From: JBEATZ01 sp041178545
Lineage (GTDB): Bacteria > Planctomycetota > UBA1135 > UBA2386
Assembly: GCA_041178545.1 (NCBI GenBank)
Contig: JBEGVB010000182.1
Location: 1 to 10,014 of the forward strand
Direction: 5' to 3'
Length of the DNA stretch: 10,014 bases
Shown: positions 1 to 5,709 of the stretch, in pieces
Position numbering within the stretch: the first letter of the stretch is position 1
How the letters are laid out: each line of letters begins with the position of its first letter
Notes under the pieces: model-generated
Database searches by the model: none
The model's input: the letters and a program-made list of their open reading frames with translations, nothing else
Told to the model about the DNA's origin: nothing
Position numbers and translations under genes: made by a program

Positions 1-1414
1 CGTCCAGCCCGAGCACGCTTGCCGTGCGCTCGATCTCGTCGAAGAGCACGGTGCGCGTCGCACTGCCGCCGGGTGCGAGCAGGACCGGCGCAGCGACGTC
101 ACCGTCGGCGTTGCACAGGACGGGCCCACCCATCCCGGCCACCCCGGGCAGCAGCTGGGTGCCGCCGAGGAAGGGAACCAGGCGGGCCGGGTCGATGCTG
201 TCGCCCTCACCACGGGCGAACAGCAGGTGGAAGACCTCGACCCCGCCGAGGCGCGAAGCCAGTTCGTCGTAGGCGACACGGGCAGGCTCGTGGCTCGGGA
301 GCAGGGTCACCGGGTCGTTGTCCGCGCGCAGCGACGGCAGCTGGACCGCGGCAAGGGTCGTGCAGGCAACGGCGACGGCACCGATGGCCAGGCGGTTGGA
401 GCGGAGTGCAGCCAGCCAACGCACGGCAGGGAAGTCGGTTGCGCCGCCCGCAGGGTCCCCCGCTGCCGAGCCAAGCAGTACCGGCAGGAGCAGGAACACG
501 AACGCGTGGAGCAGGCCGAGGCCGAGTGCGGCGCGGATGCCGAAGTCCACGACGGCAGGGACCTCGCTGGTCGCCAGCGAGAGCAGGCCCACCATGGTGG
601 TGACGGTGGCAAGCAGCGTGGGCGACTGCATCTGCCGTGCAGCGCTGGTCGCGGCCAGTCGGGCGTCGAGACCCTCGTGCCGTGCACGGCGCCAGCACTC
701 GACGAAGTGGACGCTCGTCGCGACGCCCATGGTCAGGAGCACGGGGTCGAGGAGTGCCGCAACCGGGTCCAGCCGGTGGCCTAGCAGGCTCACGATGCCG
801 CCGGTCCAGGTGATGGCGAGGAGCGGTGGCAGCAACACCGCGACGGCAAGCGCCCACCGGCGATAGACGGCTAGGGCGAGTGCAAAGAGGCAGGCACCGA
901 GCAACGGCACGATGTGCGTCCGGTCCGCGGCCACGAGTTGGGACAACCGCGCCTCGACCAGGGGGAGGCCCGTGGCGGCGAAGCGCAGCGTGCGGGGCCC
1001 GAGTTCCCTGGCCCGTTCCACGACCTGCTCCCCGGTTCGCCCGGGATCGGTCTGGTCCAGGTCCACGGCAACCAGCACCATGCCCTCGCAGGGCGCGGGG
1101 AGGTTGCGACAGCCGATCACACCGGGGACTGCCTCGACGGCCCGGCGAGCCTGTTGCACCTGCGCTGCGTCCTCCGCGAGCACAGGTTGCTCGCCCGGCA
1201 CGCGCCAACACAGCAGCACGACCTGTTCGCTGCGGACCACTTCGGCGAGCGCCGCGCGGTTGTGGTCGTCGCGGGTACCGGGAGCCTTGAGCGCGGCGTT
1301 GGTCGGGTCGACGGCCTGGCCGAGCTGTGCGCGGAAGAAGATGCCCGTGGCCGGCAGCAGGAGAAGCAACCACCACGTTCTGACGAGTCTGGAAACCACC
1401 GAGCCACGGGGCAT
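1..1414 (-). CDS. MMPL/RND-family membrane exporter (C-terminal part beyond window)
   Basis: Predicted inner-membrane transporter of the RND superfamily, MMPL type, whose members move lipids and other hydrophobic compounds out of the cytoplasmic membrane. About 471 residues are visible, and the frame stays open to base 1. The order fits one RND repeat: a short N-terminal helix (residues 13-27, WWLLLLLPATG), an extracytoplasmic domain (about 28-167), then five closely spaced helices (from about 168). These include the stretch LLDPVLLTMGVATSVHF, typical of this family. A further helix follows, and then the start of the second outer domain (RADNDPVTLLPSHEP). Full-length members usually have 700-900 residues, so the second half lies to the left. 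The ATG at 1414 is chosen; an in-frame GTG at 1399 is a possible alternative, and neither has a clear Shine-Dalgarno sequence. The gene is divergent from the YceI-polyketide synthase operon, so export of that pathway's lipid product is a reasonable inference. The substrate itself cannot be read from the sequence. Confidence 0.85.
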   Translation of the reverse strand, partial: MPRGSVVSRLVRTWWLLLLLPATGIFFRAQLGQAVDPTNAALKAPGTRDDHNRAALAEVVRSEQVVLLCWRVPGEQPVLAEDAAQVQQARRAVEAVPGVIGCRNLPAPCEGMVLVAVDLDQTDPGRTGEQVVERARELGPRTLRFAATGLPLVEARLSQLVAADRTHIVPLLGACLFALALAVYRRWALAVAVLLPPLLAITWTGGIVSLLGHRLDPVAALLDPVLLTMGVATSVHFVECWRRARHEGLDARLAATSAARQMQSPTLLATVTTMVGLLSLATSEVPAVVDFGIRAALGLGLLHAFVFLLLPVLLGSAAGDPAGGATDFPAVRWLAALRSNRLAIGAVAVACTTLAAVQLPSLRADNDPVTLLPSHEPARVAYDELASRLGGVEVFHLLFARGEGDSIDPARLVPFLGGTQLLPGVAGMGGPVLCNADGDVAAPVLLAPGGSATRTVLFDEIERTASVLGLD

Positions 1415-1424
1415 GGCAGGGCGA

Positions 1425-1440
1425 TGCACAACCTGTGCCG
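1425..1440 (-). promoter_or_regulatory. Possible sigma-54-like (-24/-12) element for the MMPL gene
   Basis: On the minus strand the sequence CGGCACAGGTTGTGCA keeps the invariant GG and GC with exactly 10 bases between them. It matches the consensus TGGCACG-N4-TTGCW at most other positions, with three mismatches. Counting from the -12 C, +1 falls on the A of the ATG at 1414. GG-N10-GC is frequent by chance in GC-rich DNA, so this is weaker than the element at 1601-1616. The mirrored geometry is what makes it notable. Confidence 0.35.
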
Positions 1441-1499
1441 TGTGCCCGGGCTTTTCCCGATCCTGCCCCACGCGAGCGGCAGCGGGCAGGTGTGACCCA

Positions 1500-1529
1500 C
1501 CGTTTGCAAGACTTGCAACGGGGTTGCAG
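1500..1529. promoter_or_regulatory. Candidate enhancer/operator: dyad with phased TTGCAA repeats
   Basis: A near-perfect inverted repeat has left arm CCGTTTGCAAG (1500-1510), a central A (1511) and right arm CTTGCAACGG (1512-1521). The arms pair over 10 bp if one extra T in the left arm is bulged. The inner 15 bp (1504-1518) is a perfect palindrome apart from its central base. The self-complementary hexamer TTGCAA occurs at 1504-1509 and 1513-1518, and a one-off copy TTGCAG at 1524-1529. Their centres are 9 and 11 bp apart, close to one helical turn each. The dyad centre is about 116 bp upstream of the predicted +1 of the sigma-54 promoter at 1601-1616, a typical distance for an upstream activator site. 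No T-run follows, so a terminator is unlikely. Confidence 0.55.
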
Positions 1530-1600
1530 GAACGACAATGCCGGTGGCGGGGAGGCCTCGATCCTGCAGCCGGGTCGCGGTGTGGGCATGCGCCGAGGCG

Positions 1601-1616
1601 TGGCACGCGCCTTGCT
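1601..1616 (+). promoter_or_regulatory. Sigma-54 (RpoN) -24/-12 promoter of the YceI-PKS operon
   Basis: TGGCACGCGCCTTGCT matches the sigma-54 consensus TGGCACG-N4-TTGCW at every specified base, with GG (1602-1603) and GC (1614-1615) separated by exactly 10 bases. It lies in the divergent intergenic region, points into the five-gene operon and ends 11 bp before the ATG at 1628. Counting from the -12 C at 1615, transcription should start near 1627, so the message would have almost no leader. A match at this many fixed positions is very unlikely by chance in 10 kb. The window also encodes a GAFTGA-containing sigma-54 activator (5710-7083). Confidence 0.78.
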
Positions 1617-1627
1617 CCATGTGCACC

Positions 1628-2800
1628 ATGGTCCGCAAGGTTCTCTCCGTCGTGGGTGGCTTGGCCGTGCTCGGCTTGGTCGCAGGTTCTGCAGGTGCGT
1701 TGATGGTCGTGAAGGACCGGATCAGCATCGTCGTCCAGGACGAGCAGCCCGCGGGTGCTCCCGATGCCGATGCCATGCTGCGCGACGAGTTGGGAGTCCT
1801 GCAGCAGAAGGTCGGCGCACTCGAGCAGTCACTCGCATCCAACTTCGAGCGGCTCGGAACCGCCCTCGACGAAGCGGACGCGAAGCGGCACGAGGAGCTG
1901 CTGGAGAACGACACGCGCGACGAGCAGGGCAGGGCCGCCCTGTTGGCCGAGCTGCGGACGCAAGCGAGCCGCATCGGGGAGCTCAGTGCCGCGGTGGGCC
2001 GCATGGAGCAGGGGGTCGAGGCCCGGATCGCCCAGCTGGCCGCCAACCAGCAGAATGCGGCGCAGCAGCCGCCGGTACCGCCCGCCGCGGTGCCCACCGA
2101 GCCCAAGCAGGTCGAACCCGTCGCGGTGGAACCCGTGCCCGAGCCAAAGCAGCCCGAGGCGGCGACCCCACCGACGCCTGAACCCATGGCACAGGCCGCC
2201 GGGGAGAAGCCGAAGCGCAAGGGCTTCCTGTCCTTCTCGATCCCCGACTCGAGGTTCCGCTTCGACACCGCGCAGACGTTCACGCTCGTGCCGGACCTCT
2301 GCCGCGTGGGGTTCGACGCCAAGAGCACGCTGCACGACTTCACCGGGACGACCCAGAAGGTGAGCGGCGAGTTCCGCGCAGACCTCGACGACCCCAAGGG
2401 TGGGTGGAGCGGGAAGGTGCTCTGCGTGGCCTCGACGCTGGTGACCGGCGTGGAAGGGCGCGACTCCAACATGTGGGAGCACCTCGGCACCGAGAAGCAC
2501 CCCAACATCGAGTTCACGATCGACCGGTTCGAGCCGGGCCGCGTGGACGTGGCCAAGGAGGAGGTGGACGGGACCATCCACGGCCAGATGTCGATCCACG
2601 GCAGGAGCCGCGACGTGAAGATGCCCGTGACCATCCGCCTCGACAGCTCGAAGCGCGTGCAGGTCGAGGGCCAGATGCCGCTCAAGCTCACCGACTACGA
2701 CATCGAGGTCCCGAGCCAGCTCGGCGGGACCATCAAGATGGAGGACGAGGTCAAGGTGTGGATCGCGCTGCGTGCCCGCGGCGACGGGGGTGCCAAGTGA
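1628..2800 (+). CDS. Membrane-anchored YceI-domain lipid-binding protein with coiled coil and Pro-rich linker
   Basis: A 390-residue protein in four parts. An N-terminal signal anchor (about 4-26, after MVRK) comes first. A long Leu/Ala/Glu-rich predicted coiled coil (about 50-143) follows, then a Pro/Glu/Lys-rich linker with repeated EP and KQ motifs (about 146-198). A C-terminal YceI domain (about 203-388) completes it, with signatures RVGFDAKSTLHDFTG and HPNIEFTIDRFEPG. YceI domains are lipocalin-like beta-barrels known to bind polyisoprenoid or other long amphiphilic lipids in the periplasm. Most are secreted proteins near 190 residues, so the anchor, coiled coil and TonB-like linker are unusual. 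The inferred role is holding or passing a lipid product between membranes. The frame stays open upstream to an ATG at 1538, but that extension lacks signal character and covers the sigma-54 promoter, so 1628 is preferred; 1619 is possible. The stop overlaps the lipoprotein start by 4 bp. Confidence 0.85.
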   Translation: MVRKVLSVVGGLAVLGLVAGSAGALMVVKDRISIVVQDEQPAGAPDADAMLRDELGVLQQKVGALEQSLASNFERLGTALDEADAKRHEELLENDTRDEQGRAALLAELRTQASRIGELSAAVGRMEQGVEARIAQLAANQQNAAQQPPVPPAAVPTEPKQVEPVAVEPVPEPKQPEAATPPTPEPMAQAAGEKPKRKGFLSFSIPDSRFRFDTAQTFTLVPDLCRVGFDAKSTLHDFTGTTQKVSGEFRADLDDPKGGWSGKVLCVASTLVTGVEGRDSNMWEHLGTEKHPNIEFTIDRFEPGRVDVAKEEVDGTIHGQMSIHGRSRDVKMPVTIRLDSSKRVQVEGQMPLKLTDYDIEVPSQLGGTIKMEDEVKVWIALRARGDGGAK

Positions 2801-3228
2801 GTGCCCTGCGCAACGGCCTCGCACTCGCCATCGTGTCCCTGCCGCTCGCAGGCTGCATCCCGTCCAACGTGCTGGCGCCGGACCAGCGCATCGCAACGGT
2901 GGCGATGGAGGACCGCGTCTTCACGCCAGCGACCGCGGAGCTGAAGCTCGAGGGCTACCACGAGTCCATGTCGATCACGGGTGACGCGGCGGTCTCGCTG
3001 CGCAAGGTCTACTACCTGTTCCAGCCCGGCGGCACCTACACGGCAGCAGCGCTGGTCCAGGATGCGGGCGTCTCCAGCTTCCAGACCCTCACTGGCACCT
3101 GGAGCCTCGGGGCCGACGGCCTGCGCCTCGACGGTGCGGATCCCGTACCGGTCGAGACGAGCGGCGAGTTCGTGCGCATGCGGAGCGCGGGCGGCACCCT
3201 CGTGCTGCGTCGCGGGGTGGTCGATTGA
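2797..3228 (+). CDS. Small predicted lipoprotein, possibly lipocalin-like
   Basis: A 143-residue protein starting at GTG, whose GTGA overlaps the YceI stop. A run of G before it (GGGGGT) may serve as a ribosome binding site. The N-terminus is a lipoprotein signal peptide ending in the lipobox LAGC, with Cys20 as the lipidated residue. The mature part of about 124 residues is rich in short beta-prone stretches and has a Gly-Thr-Trp segment (TGTWSLGADGLRLDG). This recalls small lipocalin-like outer-membrane lipoproteins, but I do not recognise a specific family. Its place between the YceI gene and two methyltransferases suggests a part in handling or anchoring the pathway's lipid product. That role is inference from position alone. 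Existence as a gene is well supported by the lipobox, the overlaps at both ends and the continuous frame. Confidence 0.85.
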   Translation: MSALRNGLALAIVSLPLAGCIPSNVLAPDQRIATVAMEDRVFTPATAELKLEGYHESMSITGDAAVSLRKVYYLFQPGGTYTAAALVQDAGVSSFQTLTGTWSLGADGLRLDGADPVPVETSGEFVRMRSAGGTLVLRRGVVD

Positions 3229-3920
3229 CGAGCGCCGCGACGACCAACTTCGACCGCTCCGGCTGGTGGGACGAGGACTGCAGTGCATTCCGCTCGCTGC
3301 GCTCCGTGAACCGCTTCCGCCTCGACCTGCTCCACGAGTGGTTCCCGCAGGGGTTCCGTGGCATGGACCTGGTCGACCTCGGGTGCGGCGGAGGCCTGCT
3401 GTCCGTCCCGCTCGCGACGGATGGGGCGCGGGTCACCGGTGTCGACGTCGCACGTGAGGCCCTGCAGGACGCCTCGGTCCGCGGCGGCCCGAACTTCCGG
3501 GCCGTCGTCGCCGACCTCTGCACAGCCCCCCTGCCCGACTCCTGTGCCGACCTCGTGCTGCTCGCCGACGTCGTCGAGCACGTCGACGATCCTGCGCTCG
3601 CCCTGGCGACAGCCGCGCGGCTCCTGCGTCCGGGCGGCCACCTGTTCGTCAACACGATCTCGCGAACGTTCGCGTCGCGGGTGCTCGCCATCTGGGCCGC
3701 CGAGGGACTCGGTTTCGTCCCGCGCGGCACCCACCAGTGGGAGCGCTTCGTGACGCCCCTGGAACTCGACGCCATGGCCAGGGCAAGCGGGCTCACCCGG
3801 GTGGCACTCGTGGGTGAGGCGCCCCGGTTGCTGGCGACCCTGCGGCACCGAGCCATCGTCCTCGCACCCTCGGGCCGCACGTCCGTTGGCTATGCCGCGC
3901 TCTACCGGAGGGCAGCATGA
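3225..3920 (+). CDS. UbiG-type SAM-dependent methyltransferase
   Basis: A 231-residue class I SAM methyltransferase starting at TTG, overlapping the lipoprotein stop (TTGA). It resembles UbiG, the O-methyltransferase of ubiquinone synthesis, along its length. It has an N-terminal WWDED...SVNRFRLDLL segment like UbiG's WWD...N..R, and SAM motif I DLGCGGG at residues 51-57. ADVVEHVDDP is like UbiG's EMLEHVPDP, and LLRPGGHLFVNT is followed by FVPRGTHQWERFVTPLEL, matching UbiG's VPKGTH...F..P.EL. UbiG enzymes methylate a ring hydroxyl on a prenylated phenol. With a type III polyketide synthase three genes on, the likely substrate here is a hydroxyl of a polyketide-derived phenolic or quinone lipid, not ubiquinone. 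That substrate is inferred from context. No other ubiquinone gene is in view. The product should be cytoplasmic or loosely membrane-associated. Confidence 0.87.
   Translation: MTSAATTNFDRSGWWDEDCSAFRSLRSVNRFRLDLLHEWFPQGFRGMDLVDLGCGGGLLSVPLATDGARVTGVDVAREALQDASVRGGPNFRAVVADLCTAPLPDSCADLVLLADVVEHVDDPALALATAARLLRPGGHLFVNTISRTFASRVLAIWAAEGLGFVPRGTHQWERFVTPLELDAMARASGLTRVALVGEAPRLLATLRHRAIVLAPSGRTSVGYAALYRRAA
3907..3912 (+). promoter_or_regulatory. Strong Shine-Dalgarno of the ICMT-like gene
   Basis: GGAGGG lies four bases before the ATG at 3917, inside the 3' end of the UbiG-like gene. It is the clearest ribosome binding site in the window and shows that this organism does use Shine-Dalgarno initiation. 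That makes its absence before the MMPL and YceI genes more telling. Confidence 0.7.
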
Positions 3921-4651
3921 GGTCCACGCGCGTCCTTGCCGCCCTGACGATGGGACTGCTCGTGCACGGACTGTTCGCGTGCGCCGTGGGCTCGATGGCC
4001 TTTGCGCTGCTGACCGGCTTGCAGCACGGCCACGGTGGCTTCCACGGCACCTCTGCATGGGTGGCCAATGCGCTGCTCGTGCTGCAGTTCCCACTGCTGC
4101 ACTCCTTCCTCCTCGGCAAGGCGGGGCGCAAGGTGCTCGCACACCTCTCGCCGGTCGGCCACGGCAAGAAGCTGGGCCCCACCACCTACGTGATGACAGG
4201 CTCGCTGCAGTTGCTCGCGGTGTTCTGGGGCTGGAGCCCCAGCGGCACGGTCTGGCACGACCCCGCAGGAGCCATCGCCGTGCTGCGGTACGCGCTCTTC
4301 GCCGGCGCGTGGCTCTTCCTCGTCAAGGCGCTCTGGGACGCGGGCATCGGCCTGCAGTCGGGCGCCATCGGCTGGTGGGCCCTGCTGCGCGACAAACCCG
4401 TCGACTACGGCACCATGCCGGTCCACGGCCTGTTTGCACGTTGCCGCCAGCCCATCTACCTTGGTTTCGCACTGGTGCTCTGGACCGCCCCGACGCTCAC
4501 GCCCGACTGGCTCGCGCTCACGGCTCCCTGGACTGCCTACTGTGTGCTGGGACCCCTGCTCAAGGAGGCCCGTTGGGAAGCGATGTTCGGCGCCCGCTTC
4601 CGTGACTACCGTAGGTCGGTGCCGTACTTCCTACCCCGGACGTTCCGTTGA
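3917..4651 (+). CDS. ICMT-like integral membrane methyltransferase
   Basis: A 244-residue polytopic membrane protein with an ATGA overlap to the preceding gene and a strong ribosome binding site. Hydrophobic segments run through most of it (for example near residues 8-35, 50-67, 93-110 and 122-140). The C-terminal part carries the signature of the isoprenylcysteine carboxyl methyltransferase/phospholipid methyltransferase superfamily. This is R175-x-R-Q-P-x-Y (like RHPxYxG), then KEARWEAMFG at 216-225 and RDYRRSVPYFLP. Glu217 of the usual Glu-Glu pair is kept and the first is Lys216. Bacterial members paired with type III polyketide synthases (SrsB of Streptomyces, BpsB of Bacillus) methylate the lipid product in the membrane. 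That is the likeliest role here because the polyketide synthase follows directly. Another member of the superfamily, methanethiol methyltransferase (MddA), is a less likely alternative given the context. Confidence 0.83.
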   Translation: MRSTRVLAALTMGLLVHGLFACAVGSMAFALLTGLQHGHGGFHGTSAWVANALLVLQFPLLHSFLLGKAGRKVLAHLSPVGHGKKLGPTTYVMTGSLQLLAVFWGWSPSGTVWHDPAGAIAVLRYALFAGAWLFLVKALWDAGIGLQSGAIGWWALLRDKPVDYGTMPVHGLFARCRQPIYLGFALVLWTAPTLTPDWLALTAPWTAYCVLGPLLKEARWEAMFGARFRDYRRSVPYFLPRTFR

Positions 4652-5694
4652 AGATCGCTGCAGCTGCATCCGCGTTCCCAGACCACTGGTACCCACAGTC
4701 GGTCCTGACCGACTACCTCGTGGGCGCCTTCGGTGACCCGCGCGTCTCCGAGCGGCTCCGCACCCTGCACCACAACACGCGCGTGGAGGGACGCCACCTC
4801 GCCCTGCCGCTCGAGCAGTACGCCTCGCTCACCGACTTCACCGCGACCAATGCAGCCTGGCTCCGCAGCGCGCTCGACCTCGGCGAGAAAGCCGTGCTGG
4901 CTGCGCTGGCCCGGGCAGGCATCAAGGCCGACGAGGTCGATGCCATCTTCTTCTCCACGGTCACGGGCGTGGTGAGTCCATCCGTCGACTCCCGGCTCAT
5001 CCAGCGCGTGGGCTTCCGCCACGACGTGAAGCGCATCCCCATGTTCGGCCTCGGCTGCGTGGCAGGTGCTGCAGCGGTGTCCCGTGCCGTCGACTTCGTC
5101 CGCGGCCAGCCCACGGGCGTGGCCTTGGTGCTCTGCATCGAGATCTGCTCGCTGACCCTGCAACCGCGCGACCTCTCGGTCGCCAACCTCATCAGCACGG
5201 GCCTGTTCGGCGACGGCGCAGCCGCTGCAGTCGTGGTCGGTGCCGGGCACCGTGCCGCAGGCACGGAGGTGCTGGCCACCCGCTCCGTCTTCTACCCGGA
5301 CACCGAGGACGTCATGGGTTGGGACATCGGCTCCCACGGGTTCCGCATCATCCTCTCTGCGCAGGTGCCCGAGGTGGCACGCACGCAACTGCCCAAGGAC
5401 GCAGATGCGTTCCTCGCCAGCCAGGGCAAGTCGCGCGCCGACGTGAGGAAGTGGATCGCCCACCCGGGTGGTCCCAAGGTGCTCGAGGGCATGCAGCAGG
5501 GCCTGGGGCTCACCGACGCAGACCTCGCCTGCAGCTGGCGCAGCCTCGCCCGCGCAGGCAACCTGTCGAGTGCCTCGGTGCTGATGATCCTCGAGGAGAC
5601 GCTGCGCACCAACGCAGGCGCACCGGGCGAACTCGGCCTCATGCTGGCCATGGGACCCGGGTTCTGCAGCGAGTTCCTGTTGCTCAGGTTCTGA
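4648..5694 (+). CDS. Type III polyketide synthase (alkylresorcinol/alkylpyrone synthase type)
   Basis: A 348-residue chalcone-synthase-superfamily enzyme, full length for the family (about 350-390), starting at TTG in a TTGA overlap. The catalytic triad is complete: Cys137 in FGLGCVAGA, His272 in IAHPGGPKVLEG, and Asn305 in RAGNLSSASV. The conserved C-terminal glycine-containing stretch AMGPGFCSE is also present. These enzymes load a fatty acyl or aromatic CoA, add malonyl units and cyclise the chain to resorcinols, resorcylic acids or pyrones. The sequence gives no direct view of chain length. The flanking methyltransferases, YceI lipid binder and MMPL exporter all favour a long-chain, membrane-bound product such as a methylated alkylresorcinol or alkylpyrone. 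As I recall, type III PKS clusters making alkylresorcinols have been reported in Planctomycetota; I could not check whether this layout matches. No flavin monooxygenase of the SrsC kind lies in the window. The gene is the last of the operon and converges with the regulator. Confidence 0.92.
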   Translation: MKIAAAASAFPDHWYPQSVLTDYLVGAFGDPRVSERLRTLHHNTRVEGRHLALPLEQYASLTDFTATNAAWLRSALDLGEKAVLAALARAGIKADEVDAIFFSTVTGVVSPSVDSRLIQRVGFRHDVKRIPMFGLGCVAGAAAVSRAVDFVRGQPTGVALVLCIEICSLTLQPRDLSVANLISTGLFGDGAAAAVVVGAGHRAAGTEVLATRSVFYPDTEDVMGWDIGSHGFRIILSAQVPEVARTQLPKDADAFLASQGKSRADVRKWIAHPGGPKVLEGMQQGLGLTDADLACSWRSLARAGNLSSASVLMILEETLRTNAGAPGELGLMLAMGPGFCSEFLLLRF

Positions 5695-5696
5695 GC
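5682..5696. terminator. Weak hairpin between convergent genes
   Basis: GCTCAG (5682-5687), GTT loop, CTGAGC (5691-5696) makes a perfect 6-bp stem spanning the polyketide synthase stop codon. A second, overlapping inverted repeat, TGAGCG (5692-5697) with CGCTCA (5707-5712), includes both convergent stop codons. Neither is followed by a T-run, so a classical intrinsic terminator is not shown. The two genes end only 15 bp apart, so some two-way transcription stop is needed here. Confidence 0.25.
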
Positions 5697-5709
5697 GCAG
5701 GCGCGCCGC

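Noticed and set aside
1500..1521. The dyad read as an intrinsic terminator
   Set aside because: No T-run on either strand after the stem, and no gene reads into it because both neighbours run away from it.
207..1589. Long minus-strand open frame of 460 codons over the MMPL region
   Set aside because: Its product is Arg/Pro/Gly-rich and low in hydrophobic segments. The neighbouring minus-strand frame that starts at 1414 encodes a clear membrane transporter and runs off the left edge.
1538..1627. Upstream 30-codon extension of the YceI frame
   Set aside because: It lacks signal-peptide character, would bury a full-consensus sigma-54 promoter in coding sequence, and the later ATG gives a proper membrane anchor.
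1829..2896. Minus-strand frame of 355 codons opposite the YceI gene
   Set aside because: Leu/His/Arg/Gly-rich shadow with no motif; the plus strand gives a coherent YceI protein.
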